From assembly GCA_031761405.1 (NCBI GenBank), contig JASEVX010000010.1, positions 30,433,059 through 30,497,058 on the forward strand: 64,000 nucleotides of DNA, read 5' to 3'. The translations under genes and the position numbers were made by a program. Shown piece after piece: positions 44,880 to 56,354 of the stretch; position 1 is the stretch's first letter, and every line of letters begins with the position of its first letter. A model generated the notes under the pieces. It had not been told where the DNA came from and did no database searches. It was given only the letters and a program-made list of their open reading frames with translations. This stretch comes from Serripes groenlandicus. Lineage: Eukaryota > Mollusca > Bivalvia > Cardiida > Cardiidae.

Positions 44880-45788
44880 AAGGACACGATCTTGAGTCTT
44901 GAGAAATCTGATGGACATTTAATGAATGTGAAGAAACACAATGCAGTATTAGACCCAAGCAACACAGTTGCTGCAAAAACCATCAGATCAATGAACCAAC
45001 AAACAATTTCAAGGCTGGTTTTACTGTTTAAGAATGTTCATGCCATCAGTAAAAATGGAAGGCCTTACACTGATTACCAGATGTTGAGTGATTTAGACAA
45101 GGCCAAGGGGTTAGACATTGGTACAAAGTATCGGGACTGACAAGAAAGCAGCAGAATTTGCTTCTTCAATTGCTGAACGGGTCCGCATCAGGAAGAATCT
45201 GGCAACTGCTAAATTCATATCAGTTATTTCAGATGGCTCCACTGATAGTTCCTTCCAGGAAACTGAAATAGTTTACGTTAGAACATGCCAGGCTGGAAAT
45301 ATAAGTGTGAACTTTTCGCTTGTGAAAAACATACCTAAAGGTGAGTTAACATTGTGAAAGTGATGTCAAAAGGTCTAGAAAATTGTGTTGACAATTATAA
45401 AACCAAGTTAGTCGCAGTAGGGTGTGACGGAGACAGTGTCATGCTTGGTAGAAAAACTGGTGCTGTTCAGAGGTTGAGAAAACTGACAAATAGACCTTGG
45501 TTGGTTGCTGTTCGTTGTTCAGGTCATAAACTGGAGCTAGCCTACACAGATATGGTTCGATCCAAAATTCCTATATATGAGAAGATTATTGCTTTCTTGC
45601 TCACACTGTACTACTTTTACAGGAACAGCAATTTGAATAGAGCTCTCTTGAAAAATTCTTTTCATAGTTTGAATACACCTGTTATCCTCCCGACACGTGT
45701 TGGTGGAACCAGATGAATAATCCACCTTAAGAAGGCTATCACATGTTACCTCAAAGGTTATGGGGCCATATCTCAACATCTTAACCAG
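44880..45788 (+). pseudogene. ZNF862-like main exon
   Basis: Three frame segments: 44892-45137 (KSDGHLMNVKKH...DYQMLSDLDKAKGLDIGTKYR), 45118-45357 (KKAAEFASSIAERVRIRKN...FISVISDGSTDSSFQETEIVYVR) and 45354-45788 (GLENCVDNY, VAVGCDGDSVMLGRKTGAVQRL, PWLVAVRCSGHKLELAY, then TGA at 45714, then KKAITCYLKGYGAISQHLNQ before the donor at 45789). In hAT-type folds the DGSTD and GCDG..M aspartates sit in the catalytic core; whether they are still functional in this host-type family is unknown. Confidence 0.65.
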
Positions 45789-46065
45789 GTGAGTTACCAG
45801 AATTTCATTATATCGCAATATCATAACTGCCACGCATAGGCTCAATCAAACCAACCTGGCAAGCCTGCAATTTTTACTGTTTCATTGGTTTTCAGTGCTT
45901 TCAATTCAAAGGATCCCCTTATTATATAATTTTTACACAGCATATAAGATATAAAACACATTAGGAATATAAATATTCTTGATATAACCTCTTTATTTCC
46001 AAAATTGTTATGTCTGCTATAGTATAATACTGCTGTTCTGATAAAGCTTATTATAACAGCTTCAG

Positions 46066-46289
46066 AACCCTGATGTTGCAGTATCAAGGACAGAAAAGGG
46101 CAACAAAACCAAAGCTCTCTGCAAAATTGTCTTTGCAAAGGATGCCTACTACATGATGCATTTTCTGCTCGACTGCCTGACAGTTCTTGTTGATGTCAGC
46201 CTGAAGTTTCAAGAGAAGACTGCCACAGTGTCTGAAGTATTTAGCGAGGTTGAGGCAGCAGTTATGGATCTGGAGAAATTGAAGACCAG
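46066..46289 (+). pseudogene. ZNF862-like exon 3
   Basis: Acceptor ttcag (46061-46065), donor cag|gtattg. 224 bp, open throughout in the phase set by exon 2: PDVAVSRTEKGNKTKALCKI...YYMMHFLLDCLTVLVDVSLKFQEK...VFSEVEAAVMDLEKLKTR. No defect in this exon. Confidence 0.6.
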
Positions 46290-46399
46290 GTATTGAAATG
46301 CTTGCTAGTTCTTTTTAGTTCCCCATCTATCAATTGATTTTCGTGCTTTCTGCTTTGGTGATGGGTGCATTGTACTTTTAATAACTTTTTACTCCACAG

Positions 46400-46451
46400 T
46401 GATGGACTACATCTTCGGCAGGGTAAAGAAACAGCACCAGATACGCTGAAG
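46400..46451 (+). pseudogene. ZNF862-like exon 4
   Basis: 52 bp between actccacag and gtaaac; completes an AGT serine codon with exon 3 and reads DGLHLRQGKETAPDTLK. Confidence 0.5.
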
Positions 46452-46864
46452 GTAAACCTACGTTCCTTTGATTCTGCACGGATAACATTTATTGAGCAAC
46501 TTGAATTAAATATATCTGTTGAGAAAAAAAAGAAGTGCGAGTTCAGTTGAAAACATGCAATCTATATACGTAAACAAATGCTTATACTTGGAAAATTGCC
46601 ATTATTTTAAAAAGGAAATGGAAAGGTCCAGTATTCGGATAAACCTGAAATCGGATACCGATTTCTGATTCGTAAAACGAATATTCGAATATCGTTTTCA
46701 GTATTCGTTCCCATCCCTACTTTATATTGCAGGAGTATGACTACTCATTGTTTTGTGAGAAAGTTTGAAACATATGAAATGACTCATTGATAGAAATTTC
46801 GAAATTAAACATACGCATCTCTCTCTCTTGTTTGGTATTGTATGCTGCTTTAAACAATTGTTCA

Positions 46865-47085
46865 GCTATATTGGCATATTAATTGGTTGGAAATCATAAC
46901 AGCCAGGCAACATCAGAAAATGGGAAAATTAAATGACAAACATTTTAAATTCCATTCTTATGTAAGCACTGGTCTGATTTCAAAAGTATTCAGTAGAAAG
47001 GTTCTTTCAGTGAGCCCCTTCATAACTTGTTCAAGCCATATTGATTGGTTGAACAATTAAAGCAACCAGGCAATATCAGAAAGGG
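46865..47085 (+). repeat. Diverged local duplication in the intron
   Basis: 'atattgg..attggttg..aa....agccaggcaacatcagaaa' occurs near 46868-46920 and again near 47039-47082 (gccatattgattggttgaac, accaggcaatatcagaaagg). Confidence 0.5.
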
Positions 47086-47300
47086 GCTAAATAAACGTTA
47101 TGCTTCAAATGACATCTCCTCCTGAACAAATGGACCATTCATAAATTGATTGTCTTGAGTACCTCATATTAGGGATAATGAAATTGGAATATGCCTTCAT
47201 ACACTGGTACTTCATTCATTTCATGAATGTTCTGTTAATAAATGCCATTTATTTGTTTTCAGGAGAAAACTTACCTAAAGCACGGTTCTGACTGGAAATC

Positions 47301-47564
47301 AAACTAGAAATATCACTGAAGGTGATGAATACCCCCAGCTGGTGCCTGACAATATACATATGAGAAATTCAAGGGGCCATAACTCATTAAAAAATTATTC
47401 CAGTGCAACACGCCGACAATATGCACAACTAGGCTTGTTACCAATCATTGAATTCTGACCAAGGGTTGCTGAGAAATAGTGTTCACAAGAAATGTCCAGA
47501 CCAACGGACCGACCGTCAAGCGCGACTCCTATATAGCTCCCATATACTATGTATCTGGGAGTAT
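47301..47564 (+). mobile_element. Pearl/Helentron-like element, single unit
   Basis: aaactagaaatatcactgaa start, hairpin atcac..gtgat, then ataccccc, one unit (agaaattcaaggggccataa ... gaccaagggttgctgagaaa), ggaccgaccg, and the end tcccatatactatgtatctgggagtata. Single-unit relative of 3852-4312. It interrupts exon 5 of the ZNF862-like gene. Confidence 0.7.
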
Positions 47565-48048
47565 AAATATCCCTGGCTTATCATTACCTCGATAAATGAA
47601 ACTACAAGACTTAGTTGTTCAATTTGCAGTAAGCAAAGAGGAAAGCTGAAACCATCTGTGTACCCCTGACACGAGGAGCTGAATTTCCACTCCATGTATC
47701 GTGTCAGTGGCGGATGGGGTTTATTCATTTTGTTAAAGCAAATGAAAAACTTGCTGGCCGAATGCTCTGTCTCAAATTGAAATGCAATAATGCCGTCGGT
47801 AACAACAAAGTTCCTGCAGACCCTTGGTATGAATATATTCGGACATTCATTCATTCCGAGATTGTAATTAGCATCATTCGTTTTCAACAAATTGGCTACA
47901 AATAAACATGGGAAGGCAGCCCGTATGATTTGCTAATGCTAGTCGATCAGATTTTGATTTATTATATTAAAACGTGCATTTAATAAATGCTATAAAAAAA
48001 AACATGTGACCATCTTACAGTGAGAGGCTGAAGAAACTATTGCATGAA

Positions 48049-48190
48049 ATGTTTAACATTTTCCCTCATACAACAACTTTGAAGCAGACGGCTTTGAAAA
48101 TATCTAGATATGAACATTTCAATCAGTTGAGTTATTACTAGAGTTGAAAACATGGAAGAGGGAGACATTTCTCAACTCTATCCATTAAAT
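48049..48190 (+). mobile_element. MITE-A relic
   Basis: taacattttccctcatacaa, gaagcagacggctttgaaaa and gagttgaaaacatggaagag; right end lost. Confidence 0.4.
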
Positions 48191-48429
48191 TCATTACAAA
48201 TCAACATTAAATTTGGAAAAGAGCTAAACCGCTCACATTGAGCCAGACAGTGTCAGGGATAACATGTTTATGTTTGTAATGCCTGGCTCTGCAGATTATT
48301 TGCCAAAATTTGTAATCAGAAATATCCAGATTGCATTACATCAACAACACTCCGAAAATCGATCGTAATACTTGCTCAAGTTCCGAATCTCAAGGACAAT
48401 GATCAGGATATCTTGGATACTTTCCAGGG

Positions 48430-48545
48430 ACATAATATCCGGTTAAACAGACATTTATACTATCTGGAAATCAGACGAAAACTTAACAAGAATGCAATTT
48501 AAAAGTTGTATTTTTGTTATGCCGTCTGGCGCCATGTTTTTCAAC
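48430..48545 (+). repeat. Fragment related to 10780-10830
   Basis: 'aaatcagacgaaaacttaac', 'gttatgccgtctggcgccat', 'gtttttcaact' parallel the 3' part of the repeat at 10484-10890. Confidence 0.4.
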
Positions 48546-50109
48546 TTGATCCTAGGAAAACTCGAGTCAAGAAACAAACAGTCGGTGAATATGTAAATGA
48601 GGAATTTCTTTTATTAATTTTCAAGCATTTGAATGCAGCGTCACTTGTAGAAGTGATTCAGGACACTTAGAGACATGAGCTTAAAGGCGTTCACACGAAA
48701 AATTAGAGGTTCAGGAGGAGAGTATGTGTGTGTTTCGGATAAAACAAAGCTTCCATCAAATTGGAAATCTTTCTATAGAAATGACAAAATTAAACTCAGT
48801 TACGTTTAACAACATACCATGATCACGTTCTTTGTTCTAAAGGGTGTCCTACTGAGCAAGATGCATGTCTAAATGCATGGACACTGTGAAACCCCAGCTG
48901 GACCAAGTCCAATTCCAGAAATTTGAAAGCATACGTCGTATGAAAAACAAACTTTTCAAAAGAAATTTGAAAATTTGCAAAAGATTTTGCGTAAAGACAA
49001 AAAGGAACGGGAACATTAGTAAATCTGATTGAAATGTTTTTACTAGTCATGTGATGAATATAGTCATTTAATATTTATGAACGCGTTAGCACAATAATCT
49101 TCGGTACTTAACTTTGAGCGTATTTATACAGATGGTTTGTCTTATTTAGTTGAATATCGAACTAATTATGTCTTGCTTTCTAGTCACTATTGAATTGGGA
49201 TATAAACTGTTCACATATTTGGCATTAACAATGCTGTTTGATAGAGATCCCTTTGTTTGTTACCCTTTTGCAACGAGTATTGAAGCATACGGATAGTAAA
49301 ATGTTTCTGCACGAAAGTCATTGCCAATTTTCTATGACAGTCTGTGAAATTAGCAGTGGTCCGTCCTATGATCCCTGGCTAGTACCCTTTGCCAAAGAAA
49401 ATGGGACAATTTTGTACAAGTAAACAGAGCCTTGTATATATACGCTATGCAGAGTCAAAGGATGACATGTAAAAATTAAAACAGGTCATGAAGAGATAAA
49501 TAAATGTACATGTTAAGTTCATTGATATCAACTCTTAAGCCCGGTTTTGCTGCCATGCACATATGATATGCATAATAGACTGAATGTTTTACCAAGTTAT
49601 AAAACAGTGAAAAATGAAAATGGATAGCTACTAACTACAAGGTTTCTAAATATTCATTTAAGTACATTTTAATGTAATTATATTTTCAGGAGGGGGTCCA
49701 AACCACAAAACACTCCCTACGGACAGAGGCAGTGATGGGTGTGGTTGGCAGGGGTAGCTGCTTGCAACATGCTGCTGCTAATTCAGCTGTAGAAAGTTTA
49801 TTATTATTCTATTAATTACATGTAAGTTCAACTGAACTTGACTTAATGATAAGGTAAAAGAATATGCACATCAAGTGTGGGTTTTTCTTCTGAGTAAAAA
49901 GTTATGTGTTCGTGCATATATGACTAGTTAAGTGAATAACAGCAATAAAATGTCCCTGGCAAATCTCTCTTATCTAACTGGATGATCTCAGGATAATATC
50001 ACAACTGTAAATAGCATTGATTCAATAATTCACAAGAGATTAATTCATTTTATTAGTTTCATATAAAAAGGAAAATACTATATTATAACAAGCAAATTCA
50101 TGAAATTTA
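48546..50109. other. No recognisable feature
   Basis: No gene or repeat family I can support. A possible acceptor (ttttcag at 49684-49690) precedes about 110 bp of gc-richer sequence (49691-49800), but no protein motif is evident. Confidence 0.4.
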
Positions 50110-51658
50110 TATCCCCCGCTTGCAGGAAATATTGTAGGAAAATGTTTACGTTAGGTTTAAACATGTCAGTAGTCTTTTTATTGAACATGTATTACAGGGT
50201 AAATTAAACGAACTTGGCCTAGGTTGTTACCAAGTTTGTGGCAGTTATTGCACGGAAACAGCAAACCGAAAGTGACAATCGAACTAGGCCTAGCCCTTAA
50301 GGCATTTAACCTTGTTACCAAGTTTGAAAAAAACCGGTTCACATTTATGGCAGTTATTGCACAGAAACAACAAGAATTTGTAAAATAAAGGGCCATAACT
50401 CCACCGAATAAAGTCCACCGAAAACGACGATCGAACTTGGCCTAGCCTTTAAGGCATTTAACCTTGTTACCAAGTTTGAAAAAAAAACGGTTCACATTTG
50501 TGGCAGTTATTGCCACAAACAGCAAGAAACGACATTTTTTGTTAAATAAGGGGCCATAACTCCACTGAATAAAGTCCACCGAAAGTGACGATCGAACTTG
50601 GCCTAGCCCTTAAGGCATTTAACCTTGTAACCAATTTTGAAAAAAAAAACGGTTCACATTTGTGGCAGTTATTGCACGGAAACAGCAAGAAACAACATTT
50701 TTTGTTAAATAAGGGGCCATAACTCCACCGAATAAAGTCCGCTGAAAGTGACGATCGAACTTGGCCTAGCCCTTAAGGCATTTAACCTTGTTACCAAGTT
50801 TGAAAAAAAAAAATCACATTTGTGGCAGTTATTGCACGGAAACAGCAACAAACAACATTTTGTGTTAAATAAGGGGCCATAACTCCACTAAATAAAGTCC
50901 GCCGAAAGTGACAATCGAACTTGGCCTAGCCCTTAAGGCATTTAACCTTGTTACCAAGTTTGAAAAAAAACGGTTCATATTTGTGGCAGTTATTGCACGG
51001 AAACAGCAAGAAACGACTTTTTTTGTTAAATAAAGGGCCATAACTCCACTAAATAAAGTCCGCCGAAAGTGACGATCAAACTTGTCCTAGCCCTTAAGGC
51101 ATTTAACCTTGTTACTAAGTTTGAAAGAAAACGGTTTACATTTGTGGCAGTTATTGCATGGAAACAGCAAGAAACGACATTTTTTGTTAAATAAGGGGCC
51201 ATAACTCCACCAAATATAGTCCGCCGAAAGTGACGATCGAACTTGGCCTAGCCCTTAAGGCATTTAACCTTGTTACAAAGTTTGAAAAAAAATAAATCAC
51301 ATTTGTGGCAGTTATTGCACGGAAACGGCATGAAACGACGTTTTGTGTTAAATAAGGGGCCATAACTCCACTAAATAAAGTCTGCCGAAAGTGACGATCG
51401 AAATTGGCCTAGCCCTTAAGGCATTTAACCTTGTTACCAAGTTTGAAAAAAAACGGTTCACATTTGTGGCAGTTATTGCACGGAAACGAAGTGTGACAGA
51501 CAGACAGACGGACAGACAGACAGACAGACGGACGGACGGACGGACGGACGGACGGACGAACTCATGGAAGTGCAAGTACTCTCTAATGCGGACGGACGGA
51601 CAGACGGACAAACCGAAATTAATAACCCCCCTTTTTTTCTTCGAAAAAGCGGGGGATA
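50110..51658 (+). mobile_element. Pearl/Helentron-like element with about 8 units of 161 bp
   Basis: Perfect 12-bp inverted ends tatcccccgctt (50110-50121) and aagcgggggata (51647-51658). Array of units with ggccataactcca at 50391, 50552, 50715, 50875, 51036, 51197 and 51358 (spacing 160-163 bp). Then a (gacg)n/(gaca)n tract (about 51490-51605) and a terminal hairpin (ccccccttttttt-cttcg-aaaaagcggggg). No open frame. The frames seen in the (gacg)n tract are artefacts. Confidence 0.85.
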
Positions 51659-53034
51659 ATAAATGTAATATGTGAATATATAGATAAATATTTGGAACAC
51701 TTCTCTGACAATTTTTGTTTTGTCTTTAGATATGTGTCGCTATACAAGTAAACTGTACACCCATTACGAATTGACACAAAATATTTATTTTAGATGTTAT
51801 TTTTGACAATTTCATTTTAAACTCCCAAGTCAAAGTTGATCAATGTTTCTGTTCCATATACACAACTGTTGATTCTGTTTTTAAGAACTGAATTTAGATG
51901 AATATTGCGTCTTACATTTTCAGGGTTGAACTAACTTGAATCATTTGAAATGCAATTGAACATTTATCACCAAGAAGTACACCTGTTACTTTTTGACACA
52001 ATTAGATCAGCACAGTGAGGCGGTGCATATGCATTTCTTTTTCTGTCAGGATTTCTAAGCTTTATGAACTCCCAAAGTTATTGCCATTTAATTAATAAAA
52101 AGTTCACTGACTTAGAGCTTATTTCAGCAGGGATAATGTAATGCCTCGATCTTGGGGTGCTTACCTTGCCTTTGTCTTTTTGAGTCCTAATTCTAGTCTA
52201 TTTCCCAAATTATGGTACAGACCGTATGTGTTCACTTCGAGTGTCATTTGCTAGTAAGATGCTATCAACGTAACACAGAACTGTAAACTTATGCGTTGAC
52301 CAACATAAAATGACCGACCAATCACATAATATACTTCACCATGTTCGTTTAATCTTACCCGAAGTTTGTTTACATTCACATTTAAAACTTGTCGTTATTT
52401 ATCCTCATATTTCATCATTTTCCTAGCTTGTGAATCACTGTTACTTTCGCACAATTAGTCCAGTCAACTTAAATGTGTGTGTAATACTTGTTTCATTTTT
52501 CTGCATAATCTAGTTTCTGCGTAATTCGTATCTATTCTCCAAGAACATGCTTATTTCCCACATTTCCTGACAGGATATACAGTTTGTGTCCGAGTGCATT
52601 GTGGGACTGTTTACTACCGTAACTAAGCGATCGCTGGATAGTATTGTTATCATCCTTAAATATAGTAAAGATGTTTAAAGCTAATAGCAGTAACAGATTT
52701 AATCCCTTGGTAAATATTTTATTAGGAATCATTGACGCCGCGTGGAAGCGCGGCGTCAGTATGGAATAGGTTTTAATTTTGTACCATGGGGTGACGTAAT
52801 CAAAAAGGGAGAAACCCACAGATATTATTGTAAAGAAAAACTCTGTAATATGTTTGAAAAAACAGCCTATATGGTTGAATAAATTGTATAAACTGATTTA
52901 AGAAACAACAAGATACAAAATATGTACATCTTTCACAGTTGTTACAAAATTTTAGATACATTTAAATTGTGTTTAATAACTGTTCCCCAACTAATTAGGC
53001 TAAGCTTTTTTTATGAGTTGATTTACGGAGTTCA
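51659..53034. other. No gene; one GC-rich hairpin
   Basis: Only the hairpin gacgccgcg-tggaag-cgcggcgtc (52734-52757, 9-bp perfect stem) stands out. Confidence 0.4.
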
Positions 53035-54108
53035 CTAGGCTACGCTGTTTTAATTGTTTAGTTTACAAATTTATTGAAAATCTTGTTAACACTCTGGAAG
53101 CCGCATTTTTGACTTGAGCATGTTGAAACTTTGTCAGAATGTTTGTCTTATGATATCTAGCCCAAGTTTGAATATAGGTCATGTCGGGTCAAAAACTAGG
53201 TCACTAAGCTAAATTGAAGGAAAATCTTGTTAACACTCTGGAAGGCATATTTTAAACTTGAGCATGTTGACACTTTGTCAGAAAGTTTGTCTCGATTATA
53301 TCTAGGCCAAGTTTGAAACTGGGTCATGTCGGGTCAAAAACTAGGTCACTAAGCCAAATTTAATGAACATCTTGTTAACACTCTGGAAGCCGTATTTTTG
53401 GCTTGAACATGTTGAACATTTGTCAGAATGTTTGTCTTAGTGATATCTTGGCCGAGTTTGAATATAGATCATGTCGGGTCAAAAACTAGGTCAATAGGCC
53501 AAATTTAAAGAAAAGCTTGTTAACACTCTGGAAGCCGCATTGTTTACTTGAGCATGTTGAAACTTTCTCAGAAAGTTTGTCTTGATGATATCAAGGCCAA
53601 GTTTGATTATTGGTCATGTCCGGTAAAAAACTAGGTCACTATGCCAAATGTAAGGAACATCTTGTTAACACTTTGGAAGCCACTTTTTTGGCTTGAGCAT
53701 GATGAAACTATGTTGGAATGTTTTCTTAGTAATATCTAGGCTAAGTTTAAATGTAGGTCATGACCGGTCAAAAACTAGGTCACTAGGCCAAATTTAAGGA
53801 AAGTCTTATTAACACTTTGGAAGCCACATTTTTGGGTTGAGCATGTTGAAACTTTCTCAGAATGTTTGTCTTAGTGATATCTAGGTAAAGTTCGAATATG
53901 GGTCACGTCAGGACAACTAGGTCACTAGGCTAAATTGCAGAACAATCTAGTTAACACTATAGAGATTGCATTTTTGACTTGAGCAGCTTGAAATTTTGTC
54001 AGAAAATTTGTCTAGATGATATTGCCATTGGCGCTGAAAGAGTAAAGTCTTATATAACCCATTCTCAGGTGAGCGATTCCAGGGCATCATGGCCCTCTTG
54101 TTTCCAAT
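53035..54108 (-). mobile_element. Tandem-array element, about 7 units of 145 bp, head on minus strand
   Basis: Units begin cttgttaacactctggaagc at 53082, 53226, 53371, 53516, 53661, 53805 and 53947 (spacing 142-145 bp) and contain 'gtcatgtcgggtcaaaaact' and 'taggtcac'. The minus-strand head closes the element at 54060-54108: acaagagggccatgatgccc, then ggaatcgctcacctgag. The head has a small hairpin (gggc..gccc). The same head starts the repeat at 10484 and a fragment at 54655. Confidence 0.75.
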
Positions 54109-54654
54109 TTATTTCTGTTGTATTACTAAACTTAAAACGTTCCTCCCCATGCAGTTGTTAATTCAGACCATTGTATTCTTGCTATATGTTGACTATACAT
54201 GAAAACTTTTTCTTTTAATTTCATAAATGCTTAATTTCGATATTAAATATCTTTAAACTTGTTAGAATTATTTGTATATTTTGTTTATATACTCTCGGTT
54301 TTTTTTATCATACTTCTGCTCAACTGGAAGGAGAATCGACTTCCCTCTCTCCTTCCAAAGCTTGTGTCACACTTAACTTATAACTAGAGGCATTAACACT
54401 TAAGTTAATATCTGTTAATATTTCAGTATCTATGTTTTTTGTTTGTCTAATTGATCTAGTTAGAGCAGATTTAAAATTAAGAAACTTCAGCTTGTTTTGT
54501 TGCAGTCAATGTTAAGCAAACGGTAAAACAAATAGTTTGAAGACTTAACTCGTCAATTCACGACTAAATTTTACATGCTGAATATCATATAGATCGTAGC
54601 ATATAAAGTATATACTCCACTCCCTACGTCAAAATGGACCCTTTTTGCTATTGA

Positions 54655-54716
54655 TAACATTTTATTATAGACTATGGTATCCAGGTGAGCAATAAGGAAC
54701 ATCTCGGCCTTCTTGT
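54655..54716 (-). repeat. Head fragment of the 53-kb element family
   Basis: Reverse complement reads aacaagaaggccgagatgtt...gctcacctgg, matching the head at 54060-54108. No array attached. Confidence 0.5.
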
Positions 54717-54779
54717 TTAAGATAAAGGTACATTTGGCCTTCTTTACATCCTGTCCGTTTGCACAGGTTATTTAAATGT

Positions 54780-55660
54780 TTTGAACTGCATCTGCTTTCC
54801 TTTAAGTCATGCCTTAAAAGCATGCGCGGCGTCTTTGATGCTTAGCATCAAAATTCGTCTTGTAATTTAATTGTATGAGTAGACATCGTGAGGAAAGAAG
54901 CAAGTTTCTCCATGTTTTGTGACCAATATTCTCTTATCCGTTACTGTGCACGGTCATTTTTTCGGTCACTGTGACCATTTTTTCGGTAAATTTACCATTT
55001 TTACCAGTTTTTTACCAGTTTTCTTTGGTCACTTATCTCTTTTAGTATAAAAGGAATTGTTTGTGACCAGATAAGGACTTCTTTTCCGAACATTAAAACT
55101 GAGAGCGCATTTTTCGCAGATACAGAATTTTCTGAACAATCCATTCAACATGACTTGCAATATTGTAAGCACATTTTATTAGCGGACTGAAGTTTTTTTA
55201 TAAGATTTACGAAACCCTTGTTTAAGAGAAACCCTTTTTACACGATTTGATATATTATTTGATTCAGTACTATGCAAACAGTGTGTGTTATCTAAGGACT
55301 CGTGCACTCTTGTCTACTAAAGTTGTGGCAAACCATAGGTAGTCGTACTTTAAGTTTAATACGTAAAACGGTAGTTTTCAATACATTACATGTATATTAT
55401 ATAGTGATACGTTTATGATTAAACGTGAATTAAACCCCATGAACTGTTGCTCCAGTGTTTTAAACGGTTAATAGATTCCAATGCATTGTATGTGAATTGT
55501 AGTTATATGATTATGATTTAGAAGTGAATTAAAACCTCATGAACTGTTGCTCCAGTGTTTTTAGCGATTCATCTCGTATACCAGAAAGTGTAAATTTCCA
55601 GATCGGACCAGTCCTCGACAGGGGTATAACGAACATGTTTAGCAAAGACCGCGTCCTGAC
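54780..55660 (+). promoter_or_regulatory. TATA-box region, possible solo LTR
   Basis: A strong TATA box, tataaaagg (55046-55054), with gagagcgcattttt downstream; further on a duplicated 99-bp segment (gtgaattaaa...gaactgttgctccagtgttt at 55425 and 55524) containing aattaaa poly(A)-like signals. At the left, a perfect 8-bp hairpin tttgatgc-tta-gcatcaaa (54834-54852). A promoter plus poly(A)-like sequence in about 0.9 kb would suit a solo LTR, but I cannot define TG...CA ends or a target duplication. Confidence 0.25.
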
Positions 55661-56354
55661 AAGACAACCCGAGTACGTAACAATATCACTTCAACAAACT
55701 TGCTTGTAAATTGTAGGCCCTGGTGGAAAGATCTCACCACGATATTCGACTAAGGAAGAGAGTTCCAGTATCAATAACATGTATGAGCGGTAGCTCGCTC
55801 ACGCCAGCTGAGAGAGCCCAAAGGTAATTGTTATGCATTCATTATTAAATAACCAATATGGTGTGTGGTGGTATCTTGATTTCTTTCATGGTGGCCAGAA
55901 GTGAATAAAGTTGTAATTGATTCATTAAACTCATCTGTCTGCTTATAGCCGTTCCCAACGTAATGAAAACAAAAAATGTTCTCAAATGTGGTACAAGTAC
56001 ATGTATTGATCACAAGAAACATGTTATTATTTTTGAATTTTGTATTGTTGTCTCCCGCCATGTAGTGGTTTGTCATGTGTTTTAAGTTTGTCTGGATGTA
56101 TGCTCAGAAGCCTTTTGCATGACATCTTGAAACTTTATAGATGTGATTAGCACCAACTCCCACCAAGGCTAGTTGTCTAACACTCATATCATTGGCATAT
56201 ATTCTGCCTTCCTGATATTTAGCACAGTTAGTCCTTTTATTTGTATACACATGTAACATTTTCTATCAAAACATCTTTGCAATTCTTCAGACTCAGAGGA
56301 AATAAATTGCATCCAGCTGTTGCTTCAAATAAATATTAAATTGAATACTTTTAG
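55661..56354. other. No recognisable feature
   Basis: No supported gene or repeat. Confidence 0.4.

Larger units (their letters stand above)
43683..47300 (+). pseudogene. ZNF862/hAT-derived family gene, broken, five exons
   Basis: Exon-like pieces: 43683-43820, about 44880-45788, 46066-46289, 46400-46451, 47263-47300. Exons 2-5 have consensus splice sites (cag|gtgagt, ttcag|aa, cag|gtattg, cacag|t, aag|gtaaac, ttttcag|gag) and matching phases (0, 2, 0). Protein features resemble ZNF862-like proteins (a hAT-transposase-derived family with a TTF/BED-type N-terminus): MERFL...PPAKRRK start, SVISDGSTDSS, GCDGDSVMLG, VRCSGHKLELA. Breaks: stop after exon 1 (43821) with the 43942-44877 element inserted next to it, frameshifts near 45135 and 45350, a TGA in place of the Trp of a 'GTRW' motif (45714), and a pearl-like element cutting exon 5 at 47301. 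Introns argue against a processed copy. Confidence 0.65.

Noticed and set aside
51348..51700. Open frames rich in SVCPSVRPS or DRQTDRQTDGRTD
   Set aside because: Translation of the (gacg)n/(gaca)n tract of the pearl-like element.
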